A stretch of 15,515 nucleotides of DNA from CAYTLW01 sp964438735 (GTDB lineage Bacteria > Myxococcota_A > UBA9042): assembly GCA_964438735.1 (NCBI GenBank), contig CAYTLW010000159.1, positions 1 through 15,515 on the forward strand, written 5' to 3'. Made by a program: the position numbers and the translations under genes. Positions within the stretch are counted from its first letter, which is position 1. Each line of letters begins with the position of its first letter. The notes below the pieces were generated by a model, which made no database searches, had not been told where the DNA came from, and worked only from the letters and a program-made list of their open reading frames with translations. Positions 1 to 8,265 of the stretch are shown here, one piece after another.

Positions 1-2
1 AC

Positions 3-167
3 AAGGATCCGGGCGACAAGGATCCGGGCGACAAGGATCCGGGCGACAAGGATCCGGGCGACAAGGATCCAGGCGACAAGGACCCAGGTGATAAAGACCC
101 GGGCGACAAGGACCCAGGTGATAAAGACCCGGGCGACAAGGACCCAGGCGACAAGGATCCGCCCAAG
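3..167 (+). repeat. 15-bp tandem repeat encoding KDPGD (11 units in window)
   Basis: In-frame array continuing past the left edge. Units at 3, 18, 33 and 48 are identical in DNA (aaggatccgggcgac) and the one at 63 differs by one base. From 78 two variants alternate: 78-92 equals 108-122 and 93-107 equals 123-137, forming a 30-bp higher-order unit. The last unit (153-167) degenerates to KDPPK. The peptide is charged, rich in Pro and Gly, and probably an extended stalk. Confidence 0.95.
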
Positions 168-1967
168 AAGAAGTGCATCGACGGCGACGGCGACAGCTAT
201 GGCGTCGAGTGCCCCGCCGGGCCGGATTGCGACGACACCAATCCCAATTTCGCCGTGGTCTGCCCCGACTGCACCACCGGCAACCACCCGGGCTGCGCCT
301 GCAAGGGCGTGGCGGCCAACTGCTACTCCGGCGAACAGGGCTGGATCGGCAAGGGCGTCTGCCAGGCGGGCGTTCAGCTGTGCAAGGGCGGCTTCTGGGG
401 CGAGTGCAACGGCGAGGCCCTGCCCACGCCCGAGGTCTGCGACGGCAAGGATAACAACTGCAACGGCCTCATCGACGAGGGCGTGTTGTCCACCTGCGGC
501 ACCTGCGACATGTCCTGCACCCAGCAGAATCACGGCCCCGACTATGGCAACGCCTTCGACCCCTCCAAGGAGAGCTCCAACGGCGTTGGCATCAACAAGA
601 ACGGCTACCTCGAGCTGGACGCCAAGAAGGCCAATGTGGACCTGAACCACATCTGGATCGCGGGCACGGGCGCCAAGACCATCAGCAAGCTCAACACCAA
701 GACCGGCCAGACGGTGGGCAAGTACGCCAGCTGCAGCAGCCCATCGCGTACCTCCGTGGACATCAACGGTGACGTCTGGGTCGGCTGCCGTAGTGGCGGC
801 CAGGTGATGAAGATCATCAACAAGAAGGCCAACTGCCAGGACAAGAACGGCAACGGCAACATCGAGACGTCCAACGGCGCCAACATGATGCCCTTCAACC
901 AGGACGAGTGCGTACGCTTCATCGTCAAGCCCAGCGGCGGCGAGAACACCATCCGCGCAGCCGGTGTCGACAAGGACAACCACGCCTGGGTCGGTGGTTG
1001 GGGACAGAAGACCCTCTGGCGCCTGCACCCGGATACCGGTGCCGTGGTCGACAGCATCAACCTCGGTTGCAACCCCTACGGCCTGGTCATCGACCAGAAG
1101 GGCGTCATCTGGGTCAGCGGTCGTGGCTGCGGCAGCCTGGTCAGCGCCAACCCCAAGACCAAGCAGATCGGCAAGCATGGCAGCCACAAGGGCAGCCCCT
1201 ACGGCATCAACGTCGACATGTTCGGCAAGATCTGGATCGCCAACACCAACTCGTACTCCTCCCGGTACGATCCGGTCGCCAACAAGTGGGTCGGCGTCAA
1301 CCACGGTCAGCGCTCCCGCGGCGTCGCCACCAGCAACGACGGCCACGTCTACATCGCCCTGGACTCCACCCACCGGGTGGCCAAGATCAACGCCGTCACC
1401 GCGACCCTCATCGCGCACATCCCCCTGGGCAGCAGCCGCTACCCCGTGGGCATCGCGGTCGACTACGACGGCTACGTCTGGGCGGTCAATCAGCAGAAGT
1501 CCACGGCCTCCAAGGTGGATCCGAAGAACTCGCAGATCATCGGCGAGTACCCGGTCGGCAAGAGCCCGTACACCTACTCGGACATGACCGGCTACACGCT
1601 GAACAACTACACCGCGCCCAAGGGTCACTACACCCACGTGTTCGGCTTCAGCGGCTGGTCCGGCACCGTCAACGAGACCAAGACCACCACCGTGTGGGAG
1701 ACCATCGACATCGAGGCCACCATCCCGCCCAAGGGCTTCCTCAAGGTGCGCTTCGTCTCGGGTGATACGCTCAAGGAGCTGGAGACCAACCCCTGGTTCA
1801 AGGAGCAGGGACCCTTCCCGCCCGCCACCTTCCCCATCGACCTGAAGGCCCTCAAGGTGGAGGGTCGCTTCCTCAAGGTCGAGGTCTTCTTGCAGGCCGG
1901 CAAGGACAAGCTCTCGCCGATCCTCAAGTCGCTGAAGGCCAAGGGCAAGCAGGTCGCGGTTCAGTAG
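3..1967 (+). CDS. MopE-motif / beta-propeller surface protein (5' end outside window)
   Basis: The reading frame is open from the left edge, so the N-terminus, presumably a signal peptide, lies outside the window; the GTG at 255 is internal. In order it shows a KDPGD pentapeptide stalk (nt 3-167), an Asp-rich motif of MopE type (CIDGDGDSYG at 174-203, then CPAGPDCDDTNP), a second MopE motif CDGKDNNCNGLIDEGV (438-485), and from about 640 to 1570 repeated blade motifs such as GLVIDQKGVIWV and GIAVDYDGYVWAV. These resemble the NHL or virginiamycin-B-lyase-like beta-propeller. The C-terminal ~130 residues look like a beta-sandwich. MopE motifs are associated with metal binding at cell surfaces; propellers commonly bind ligands. 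A lyase activity is not claimed. The stop overlaps that of the convergent adenosyltransferase gene by 7 bp. The role is inferred as an exported adhesive or metal-binding protein; the domain calls come from motifs read by eye. Confidence 0.85.
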   Translation, partial: KDPGDKDPGDKDPGDKDPGDKDPGDKDPGDKDPGDKDPGDKDPGDKDPGDKDPPKKKCIDGDGDSYGVECPAGPDCDDTNPNFAVVCPDCTTGNHPGCACKGVAANCYSGEQGWIGKGVCQAGVQLCKGGFWGECNGEALPTPEVCDGKDNNCNGLIDEGVLSTCGTCDMSCTQQNHGPDYGNAFDPSKESSNGVGINKNGYLELDAKKANVDLNHIWIAGTGAKTISKLNTKTGQTVGKYASCSSPSRTSVDINGDVWVGCRSGGQVMKIINKKANCQDKNGNGNIETSNGANMMPFNQDECVRFIVKPSGGENTIRAAGVDKDNHAWVGGWGQKTLWRLHPDTGAVVDSINLGCNPYGLVIDQKGVIWVSGRGCGSLVSANPKTKQIGKHGSHKGSPYGINVDMFGKIWIANTNSYSSRYDPVANKWVGVNHGQRSRGVATSNDGHVYIALDSTHRVAKINAVTATLIAHIPLGSSRYPVGIAVDYDGYVWAVNQQKSTASKVDPKNSQIIGEYPVGKSPYTYSDMTGYTLNNYTAPKGHYTHVFGFSGWSGTVNETKTTTVWETIDIEATIPPKGFLKVRFVSGDTLKELETNPWFKEQGPFPPATFPIDLKALKVEGRFLKVEVFLQAGKDKLSPILKSLKAKGKQVAVQ

Positions 1968-2557
1968 CTCGACTCGCCACCCGGCAGCCACAAGGTCTCG
2001 GGCTCGCCCTGTCGGAGCGCGACCCAGCGTCCCATCACGAAGAACGCATCGCTCAGTCGATTGAGGTAGCGCAGGTCATCGGCCTCCACCGCTTCCAGTC
2101 GAGACAGGGCGAACGCCTCTCGTTCCGCGCGCCTGCACACCGTGCGCGCCAGATGCAACATGGCGCCTACAGGGCCGCCGCCCGGCAGTACGAAGGACTC
2201 GAGCGGCGGCAACTCCTCGTTCATCTTGTCCATCAATGTCTCGAGGTGGGTCGCTTCGGCAGCCGGCACCGAGGCGACCACGCGATCGCCGTTGGAAGGC
2301 CGGCTGGCCAGGCTGGCGCCCAGGTCGAACAGCCGCTGCTGCACGCGGGCCAACTCGCCGTCCAGCATCGCCTTCGCTTGCTCGTCTTCACCATGGCGGC
2401 CGCCGCGCTCGCGGACCAGCCCGACGACCGCGTTGAGCTCGTCGACCGTGCCATAGGCCGCGATTCGAGGATCTTCCTTGGGCACGCGCTGCCCGCTCGC
2501 CAGCATCGTGGTGCCGGCGTCGCCGCTGCGGGTGTAGATTCGGTTCAATCGGACCAT
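1961..2557 (-). CDS. pduO: Corrinoid adenosyltransferase, PduO type
   Basis: Transfers the 5'-deoxyadenosyl group of ATP to cob(I)alamin to make adenosylcobalamin, the last activating step for B12-dependent enzymes; cytosolic and usually trimeric. At 198 aa it is a normal length for the family. The N-terminal nucleotide-binding motif YTRSGDAGTT (residues 8-17), YGTVDELNA (35-43), FVLPGGG (122-128), CRRAER (141-146) and LNRLSD (165-170) are all present, so it should be active. The ATG at 2557 is preceded by AGGGGGAC, a fair ribosome binding site. It converges on gene 1 with interlocked stops and no visible terminator. No cobalamin riboswitch was recognised upstream. No B12-dependent enzyme is encoded nearby, so the gene appears to stand alone. 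The symbol denotes the family; mmaB or cobO-like names are also used. Confidence 0.93.
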   Translation of the reverse strand: MVRLNRIYTRSGDAGTTMLASGQRVPKEDPRIAAYGTVDELNAVVGLVRERGGRHGEDEQAKAMLDGELARVQQRLFDLGASLASRPSNGDRVVASVPAAEATHLETLMDKMNEELPPLESFVLPGGGPVGAMLHLARTVCRRAEREAFALSRLEAVEADDLRYLNRLSDAFFVMGRWVALRQGEPETLWLPGGESSY

Positions 2558-2840
2558 CTCGTCCCCCTGGTGCGGCCCCGTGTCGACCGCGACCCCGGCG
2601 TTCGGCCACGGGTCATACGATCATTCCCTATCGCATGCGCGCGCGCGAGGGAAGCGATCGGTAGTGCGTGTATTTCGGCCGTAGACAGCGCCCACCGGCC
2701 GACCTAGATTCGCATTGAGGCGGCGAGGGAGCCGCTGAATCGTCCGCTTCCCGAGGCTGAACGCCTCGAACCTTCAACGCCTTGCACCAGACACCGATGA
2801 TTTTGGGTTGCCCGCATCTGCGGCCGGGGGAGAGCCTGGC
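2558..2840. other. Divergent intergenic region with inverted repeats
   Basis: This 283-bp gap separates the divergent adenosyltransferase and acidic-protein genes, so both promoters should lie here, but no convincing -35/-10 pair was found. It holds an imperfect inverted repeat (2618-2629 against 2648-2660: CGATCATTCCCT and AGGGAAGCGATCG) around a GCGCGCGCG run. Two short perfect hairpins follow: GCGGC/GCCGC (2720-2735) and CGAGGC/GCCTCG (2752-2768). In GC-rich DNA short stems arise by chance; only the first is long enough to be a candidate operator. Confidence 0.4.
2826..2833 (+). promoter_or_regulatory. Ribosome binding site deciding the start of the acidic protein
   Basis: GGGGGAGA lies 7 nt upstream of the ATG at 2841. 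It falls inside the longer TTG-initiated frame, which argues for the ATG as the true start. Confidence 0.6.
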
Positions 2841-3257
2841 ATGACTGCATATCCTTGGGATGACGACGAATTCGACCCCGACGACGTCGACATTGACGAC
2901 GGCGAAGAGGAAGAAGACGAAGACGCCCCCTCCGAATTGAACTTCGACGAACCCGACTTCGCCCTGCTCGACGACATCGGCGACGATGATGACGGCGATG
3001 ACGATGACGATGACAAGCCCTCCGGCGAGGCAGAGCAAGGCGACGAAGAAGAGGAAGAGGAGCAAGACGAGCAGGAGGCGGAGGTAGCGGTGGAGGTAGA
3101 GGCGGAGCCCGAGCCTGCCCCGGCGCCCGACCCCACCGCCGATCTGCTCTCCGGTCTTGACGGTCTCGAGGGGCTCGAAGGCCTCGACGAAGTAGACGCC
3201 GAAGTGGAGAAAGCCCTCGAGGATGCGCTCGGACTGGATCTCGGCGACTGGGACTGA
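2841..3257 (+). CDS. Highly acidic low-complexity protein of unknown function
   Basis: Not recognised as any family. The 138-aa product holds about 65 Asp/Glu, two Lys and no Arg (counted by eye), giving a net charge near -63. It starts MTAYPWDDDEFDPDD, has long Asp and Glu runs in the middle, a Pro/Ala stretch (PEPAPAPDP), and a C-terminus with a leucine pattern (LLSGLDGLEGLEGLDEVD...) that could form an amphipathic helix. The ATG at 2841 is preferred over the TTG at 2808 because GGGGGAGA lies 7 nt before it. There is no signal peptide, so it is probably cytosolic. Acidic proteins of this kind can mimic nucleic acid, bind cations or act as chaperone tails, but nothing here decides between these. 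That it is a real gene is supported by the RBS, the gap it fills between neighbours and its purposeful ends. Confidence 0.65.
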   Translation: MTAYPWDDDEFDPDDVDIDDGEEEEDEDAPSELNFDEPDFALLDDIGDDDDGDDDDDDKPSGEAEQGDEEEEEEQDEQEAEVAVEVEAEPEPAPAPDPTADLLSGLDGLEGLEGLDEVDAEVEKALEDALGLDLGDWD

Positions 3258-3263
3258 TTCAGA

Positions 3264-3281
3264 CAGACGAATGTGCGTCTG
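3264..3281. other. Small inverted repeat between acidic protein and metalloprotease genes
   Basis: A perfect 6-bp stem, CAGACG / CGTCTG, with a 6-nt loop (AATGTG) starts 6 nt after the stop of the acidic-protein gene. No T-run follows, so it is not a classical intrinsic terminator. It could be a weak terminator, a 3'-end stabiliser or an operator for the downstream gene. The rest of the 116-bp gap shows no clear promoter. Confidence 0.35.
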
Positions 3282-3373
3282 CGGCGCCGTCTCGGGGTGT
3301 ACCTGCGGCGCGCGGCTCATGCTACCCTGCCCGCTGACGAGGCCACCGACCTCGCCTCGAACGGGGAGGCAGC

Positions 3374-6300
3374 ATGATGATTCGAACCGCCGTGGCGGCG
3401 CTATTTTTGCTGGCGCTGGCCACCCTGGCCGGTTGCGCCCAGGACGTCGGCGAGATCGACCGCGTGCAGCCGGGTGCGCTGGCCAAAAGTCTGTTTGAAG
3501 GCGAGTGGTACTTCCAACGCACCGTTGTCGATGTGCCCTATACCGTCGGCTTCACCTTCATCGGCGAGACCGAGGAGCTCGAACGGGTGCGCTGGGAGAT
3601 CCACGAGGATCGCCTGGTCGCCTATCGCAGCTACGACTTCATCGACAATACCGACCTGTCCCGCGCCCGCCGCGCCAAGCCGGGCGAGACCGTCACCGGA
3701 CAGCCCATCGCCAGCTATGAGATCGTCAAACAATTCGATATCCAACGCGAGTACAGCGCCACCACTGGCGAACAGGGCAACGTGCTGCTCGAAGATGACC
3801 AGGATCGACCCTGGTACAACCGCGCCTACATCCGGGTGAACTGGGCCAACAACGGAACCACGAACTTCAACTTCACCCTGGACGACATCCCCACCGAACC
3901 GGTGCAATTCGCCATCACCGACCCCGCCGACCCCGACGCCTTCACCTTGGGCTGGCGCGACGCCACCCAGCCCACCGGCTGGCGGGAGAGCCGCGATCCC
4001 ACGACCCATCGCAAGGCCAAGAAGGCCGAGTACATCGACTTCGTCACCAAGATCCTGGCCAAGCCGGAGAAGTTCGCCTGGTGGGATCCCTGGTGGGGCG
4101 CCGAAGCCTGGCCCGCCTGCTGGTTCTACCTGAACATCGAGTGCAAGAGCTCAGAGGTGGAGATCCGCACCTCGCTGATGCTGCTGGATCCCGCTGAGGA
4201 CTACGAACCGCTGGAGTATCCGGACAACTACATCGCCCGTGACGCCAACGGAAAGGCCATCCGGGTCAAAGAGCACTCGGTCGCCAAGCCCAAAAGCGGT
4301 CAGAACTACGACTACCACCACCTGGAGTCCAAAGGCGTCGCCCGCGACGACGACGGGCACATCGTGCGCATCCCCATGTTCGACAAATTCGGCTTCTTCC
4401 GCGTGGAGCGATACGGCTACGACGCGCGCTACGGCGAGGTGGACGCCGCCCGGCGCTACTACATCAGCCGTTACAACCTGTGGCAGAAGAGCCGGGACGC
4501 CCAGGGCAAGTCGATCCCCTACGCCCAACGAAAGGTGCGGCCCATCGTGTATTACCTGGGACAGGGATTCCCGGACGAGCTGCTCGCCACCGCAGAATTG
4601 CTCGCCAAGAACTGGGATGGCGTCTTCCGCGACGTGGTGGGCGCCCTGCAAGGCAAAAAGGCGGCCGACGTGGGGCCGGTATTCGTGCTGGCCAAGAACA
4701 CGCTGAGCAAGGGCCCGGACGGCACAATCATCGATCGGGGCCAGCGCGTCGGCGACATGCGCTTCTCCCTGCTCAACCTGGTCGAGGAGCCCACCCGTGC
4801 CGGCCTGCTCGGCTACGGCCCGAGCGCCACCGACCCGGTCACCGGCCAGGTCATCTCGGCCGCGGCCCATTCCTACGGCGGCCCCTTGCGCGAATACGCG
4901 ACCATGGGCCGGGACATCATCCGCCTGGCGCGGGGCGAGCTGGACCCGCAAGAGTACGGCCTGGGCCACATCTCAGACGAAGAGGTCAAGTCCCACCTGG
5001 CCGCCTTCGCCGGCAACAAGGGCGCCAAAGGCAGCAAGAGCGGCAAGTCCTCGGCAAAGGACTACGACAAGTTCATGGCGTCGGTCTCGGCCTTCGCCAA
5101 GAAGTTCGCCACCCCGGCCAAGCGCAAGCAGGTCCAGGCCATGCGCAAGAAATACGCAAAGTTGCCCAACGACTTCGCCTCGCAACGCCTGGCCGCGATC
5201 CGGGGCACCAAGATCGAGGATCGGCTGATCACCCGGGACATCGCCCTGGCCTTCGGAACCCCGGCCGACAAGGCCGCATTGTCCCAATCTGCGCCTGGCA
5301 CGCCCATGCCGCCGTTGACCGCCGAACAGAAGGAGCGCATGTCGCCGGCCAGCTGGGCCGCCCTCGGCGCCAAGCTACGACAGGTCAAGCGGCGCCGGCT
5401 CCTGGCCAGCAACACCATGTATCACAAGTCATTTGCCGACGACGCAGTGCTCGGCCTGGTGGAGTCCCTGGCCAACAGCGACTCCAACCAGGTCTGGCAG
5501 AAGCTCTTCGCTTCGGTCTTCCGCTCCACCGCCGAACACGAGGTTGGCCACACCCTGGGCCTGCGCCACAACTTCGAGGCCTCGTCCGACGCGCTGAACT
5601 ACTCCGACGAGTACTGGAAGCTGCGCACGAAGTCCGCACCCAAACCCCTGGACGTGCACAGCCTCACCGACGACCAGAAGAAGGCCGGCATCAACGACCA
5701 CCGCTACAGCTCCATCATGGACTACCACGGTCGCTTCCACACCGATCTGCAGGGCCTGGGCCGCTACGATCGGGCCGCCATCGCCTTCGGCTACGGCCAG
5801 CTGGTCGAGGTCTGGGACGACGCCCCCGCCAAGGCCATCCGTGGCCACAAGATGTTCAACGTCATCGGCAGCGAGGTCCGACGACGCATGAACGATATGA
5901 CCGACGACAAGTATCCCGCCGTGGACAAAGAAGGCGCTGTGACGGGCGACCCCAAGTACGCCGGCGAACGCGACCTGCTGGACAGCGCCCTGCGCGGCCT
6001 GATCCATTACACCTCCATCCCGGCGCTCGTCGGTGGCCACGAGTCCATCGGGGCCCGCAAGCTGGTGCCCTACAGCCAGATCATCGACCAACGCACCGGC
6101 GCCGCATCCAAAGCCAAGGACAAACCCGCCCCCTTGACGCACTTCGAGGTTCCTTACCGATTCTGCTCGGATGAATACGAGATGGGCACGCCCACCTGCA
6201 GCGTTTACGACGAGGGCGCAGACCCGCTGGAGATCGTCAGCGGCGCGCTGAATCAGTGGCGGGACTACTACTTCATCAACGCCTTCCGGCGCGGCCGGAT

Positions 6301-7843
6301 CGACTTCGACCTGGGCTACTACCAGTTCCGGGTCTGGTTCCGCTATTTCCACCCGGTCATCCGGCAATACCAGTACTGGGTCTTCGACATCGGTGACGAT
6401 GAGGACGTGACCAACCCCGGATCCCTGTGGGACTACATCTCGGATGTGCGGCCCGCAGACGCCGGCATGGATCTGGACGCCGACGGTTACGGGCCCTGGT
6501 GGAGCGACGCCCCACAAGGCGGCAAAGCCGCCAGCGCCGCGGTCAAGGAAGGCATCACGAGGCTGGCCGCCGCCATCGCCGTGCCCGAACCCGGCAACTA
6601 CTGCTACGACTCCGTGATCAAGCAGTACAAACGTCAGGGCGCCTCGACCACGCTGCCAGTCTGCGACAAGGTCGAGAGCTGCTACCTCAACGAGAGCGGC
6701 GCCTGCATCGACAGCACCGACTGCAAGGCCATGTTCGGCAAGGACAGCGCCTGCGTCTGGGATGACAACGAATTGGGCCGCTTCTGTGGCATGCGCTGCA
6801 AGGAGGATACGGACTGCCCCTCGGGACTCAGCTGCTGGGAGATGGCATCCCTGGAGAACACCACCGTTCAGGTCTGCGCCCTGGACCAATCCGACAACGG
6901 CGCCGCCTGCACCGGCAAGGATGACTGCACCGGCCATCTGGCCAAGGACAGCGCTTGCGTCACCCAGGCCACCGGACTCGGCCCGTTCTGCGGTAAACCC
7001 TGTGCCACCAACGCCGACTGCCCGGCGCGCTTCGAGTGCCGCGATGTGACCTCCATCGAGGGCGACGAGGTCAAACAATGTGTGACCGAGCAGCAGGCCG
7101 GCTGCGTCGACCTGGTGGTGCCCCTGGGGCAGGGCCGACATTCCTACACCGAGTTCGACTACGACACCGGCTACTACTTCTACGAGCGGCTGCGCTACGC
7201 GGGCTCCTTCTACGACAAGCTCGCCGCCCTCGAGGTGCTCACCGACCCGACCACCTACTTCATTGACACCGACGTCTCCGAGCCCGTGCGCAACTACGTG
7301 GTCAGCATCATGTGGTACTTCCGCGAGGAGATGATGCGCTTCCTGGGCGGCCTGGCGGCCGGCAAACAGGAGAACATCGGCTATCGCGTCGACAAAGACC
7401 GCAACCTCGTGCCGCCTGATCCCTTCGCCACGCCGGGCGCGAACGCCGGCCTCGGCGTGGTACCGGTGCCGAATATGTACAACCTGCGCCCCTACACCAG
7501 CTACCTGGGCATGGCCCTGCTCAACATGGACTGGGATCAGTCCTTCAACGACAGCTCGAAGATCTGGCTGGAGGGGGCCGACGACGCCATCACGCCCCCC
7601 GCCAGCGCCGCAGTGGCCTCCTTCTTCAACCCCCTGAACAACCGGACGTACAAGGCGGTGAAGATGGGCGACCCGGCCATGTACAGCATCGGCTTTACCA
7701 TGGTCCAGGACAACGAGAAGCTGGCCAAGCTCTGGCTCGCCGACAAATCGGATTGGGACGCCCGCTACGCCTTGGAATGGGAGTCGCAGCACGTGGAGAT
7801 CGTGCGCGGACTCTACAATATCTACGGCTACTTCTGGTGGTAG
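3374..7843 (+). CDS. Zinc-dependent metzincin lipoprotein protease with Cys-rich insert
   Basis: Predicted exported endopeptidase anchored by lipid. The N-terminus is a lipoprotein signal peptide ending LAGC (Cys21). Zinc ligands and catalytic Glu lie in HEVGHTLGLRH (residues 722-732) and the Met-turn in SSIMDY (Met782), the arrangement of the bacterial 'zinc-dependent metalloprotease' family with DUF5117-type and EcxA/Met-zincin domains; the motif is intact, so activity is expected. At 1489 aa it is much longer than the roughly 800-900 aa usual in that family. Much of the excess is a Cys-rich segment (about 1077-1244) with two similar ~55-residue copies (each with KDSACV, FCG and DCP), followed by a C-terminal part that looks like the family again. 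GGGGAGG lies 4 nt before the first ATG and 7 nt before the second (3377); both give the same lipoprotein. The substrate is unknown. Confidence 0.9.
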   Translation: MMIRTAVAALFLLALATLAGCAQDVGEIDRVQPGALAKSLFEGEWYFQRTVVDVPYTVGFTFIGETEELERVRWEIHEDRLVAYRSYDFIDNTDLSRARRAKPGETVTGQPIASYEIVKQFDIQREYSATTGEQGNVLLEDDQDRPWYNRAYIRVNWANNGTTNFNFTLDDIPTEPVQFAITDPADPDAFTLGWRDATQPTGWRESRDPTTHRKAKKAEYIDFVTKILAKPEKFAWWDPWWGAEAWPACWFYLNIECKSSEVEIRTSLMLLDPAEDYEPLEYPDNYIARDANGKAIRVKEHSVAKPKSGQNYDYHHLESKGVARDDDGHIVRIPMFDKFGFFRVERYGYDARYGEVDAARRYYISRYNLWQKSRDAQGKSIPYAQRKVRPIVYYLGQGFPDELLATAELLAKNWDGVFRDVVGALQGKKAADVGPVFVLAKNTLSKGPDGTIIDRGQRVGDMRFSLLNLVEEPTRAGLLGYGPSATDPVTGQVISAAAHSYGGPLREYATMGRDIIRLARGELDPQEYGLGHISDEEVKSHLAAFAGNKGAKGSKSGKSSAKDYDKFMASVSAFAKKFATPAKRKQVQAMRKKYAKLPNDFASQRLAAIRGTKIEDRLITRDIALAFGTPADKAALSQSAPGTPMPPLTAEQKERMSPASWAALGAKLRQVKRRRLLASNTMYHKSFADDAVLGLVESLANSDSNQVWQKLFASVFRSTAEHEVGHTLGLRHNFEASSDALNYSDEYWKLRTKSAPKPLDVHSLTDDQKKAGINDHRYSSIMDYHGRFHTDLQGLGRYDRAAIAFGYGQLVEVWDDAPAKAIRGHKMFNVIGSEVRRRMNDMTDDKYPAVDKEGAVTGDPKYAGERDLLDSALRGLIHYTSIPALVGGHESIGARKLVPYSQIIDQRTGAASKAKDKPAPLTHFEVPYRFCSDEYEMGTPTCSVYDEGADPLEIVSGALNQWRDYYFINAFRRGRIDFDLGYYQFRVWFRYFHPVIRQYQYWVFDIGDDEDVTNPGSLWDYISDVRPADAGMDLDADGYGPWWSDAPQGGKAASAAVKEGITRLAAAIAVPEPGNYCYDSVIKQYKRQGASTTLPVCDKVESCYLNESGACIDSTDCKAMFGKDSACVWDDNELGRFCGMRCKEDTDCPSGLSCWEMASLENTTVQVCALDQSDNGAACTGKDDCTGHLAKDSACVTQATGLGPFCGKPCATNADCPARFECRDVTSIEGDEVKQCVTEQQAGCVDLVVPLGQGRHSYTEFDYDTGYYFYERLRYAGSFYDKLAALEVLTDPTTYFIDTDVSEPVRNYVVSIMWYFREEMMRFLGGLAAGKQENIGYRVDKDRNLVPPDPFATPGANAGLGVVPVPNMYNLRPYTSYLGMALLNMDWDQSFNDSSKIWLEGADDAITPPASAAVASFFNPLNNRTYKAVKMGDPAMYSIGFTMVQDNEKLAKLWLADKSDWDARYALEWESQHVEIVRGLYNIYGYFWW
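6602..7105 (+). repeat. Duplicated Cys-rich modules inside the metalloprotease
   Basis: Residues about 1077-1244 hold many cysteines in CxxxxDC-type spacing. Two copies align: GKDSACVWDDNELGRFCGMR then CKEDTDCPSGLSCW, and AKDSACVTQATGLGPFCGKP then CATNADCPARFEC. The DNA of the two copies has diverged, so the duplication is old. Similar disulfide modules are common in surface proteins of Myxococcota. They may serve as substrate- or surface-binding modules; that is inference. Confidence 0.75.
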
Positions 7844-8244
7844 CCGAACAACGTTCGGTGCGCGTGGTCGCCGCTGTCGTCGAGCGCGACGGGCGCTACC
7901 TTGTCGCCCGCAGGCCCCCGCATCATCGCCATGGCGGACTGTGGGAATTCCCCGGCGGCAAGGTCGAGCCAGGCGAGAGCGACCAGCAGGCCACCGCCCG
8001 AGAACTTCGTGAAGAGCTCGCCGTTCAGGTGTTGGACGTCGGTCCGATCGTCGCCCACCACGCCGATCCCGGCACCGCCTTCGTCATCGTGTTCCGCCGC
8101 ACCGACATCGAGGGTGACCCACAGGCCATCGAACACTCCGCCCTGGCCTGGTGCACGGTCGAAGAATTGCGTCGATTGCAGATGGCTCCGTCGGATACGC
8201 GCTTCGTGGCCGGCCTGGCCGGCGCCACGCACAACGGGACCTGA
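7837..8244 (+). CDS. mutT: Nudix hydrolase, MutT / 8-oxo-dGTP diphosphatase-like
   Basis: Hydrolyses nucleoside diphosphates linked to another moiety; MutT-type members remove oxidised dGTP from the nucleotide pool. With the GTG start at 7837 the product has 135 aa, the usual MutT size. The Nudix box is Gly41-x5-Glu47-x7-Arg55-Glu56-Leu57-x-Glu59-Glu60-x-Ala62-Val63, so all metal-binding acids are kept and only the late Gly is Ala. The preceding WEFPGGKVEPGE is typical of MutT proteins. The frame is open further upstream (GTG at 7753), but that would put about 28 atypical residues inside the metalloprotease gene. The chosen GTG overlaps that gene's stop by 7 bp with no ribosome binding site, so translation is probably coupled. 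Substrate specificity cannot be fixed from sequence, so the symbol is tentative. The 3' end lies 21 bp from the convergent kinase stop, with no visible terminator hairpin. Confidence 0.88.
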   Translation: MVAEQRSVRVVAAVVERDGRYLVARRPPHHRHGGLWEFPGGKVEPGESDQQATARELREELAVQVLDVGPIVAHHADPGTAFVIVFRRTDIEGDPQAIEHSALAWCTVEELRRLQMAPSDTRFVAGLAGATHNGT

Positions 8245-8265
8245 GCCTCACGCACAGACATGGGG

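Noticed and set aside
3..167. Left-edge array as a CRISPR
   Set aside because: The units are contiguous 15-bp in-frame repeats without spacers and encode KDPGD.
2628..3320. A 230-codon minus-strand frame opposite the acidic gene, rich in Val/Phe and looking like membrane segments
   Set aside because: The hydrophobic runs are the antisense of Asp/Glu codons (GAC/GAA read as GTC/TTC); no ribosome binding site was seen.
5429..7792. A 787-codon open frame on the minus strand opposite the metalloprotease gene
   Set aside because: It is the complement of a high-GC gene, has Val/Ala/Gly-biased composition without motifs, and the plus-strand protein carries an intact zinc-protease motif and signal peptide.
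8245..8265. A bidirectional terminator between the convergent Nudix and kinase genes
   Set aside because: The 21-bp gap holds no inverted repeat or T-run.
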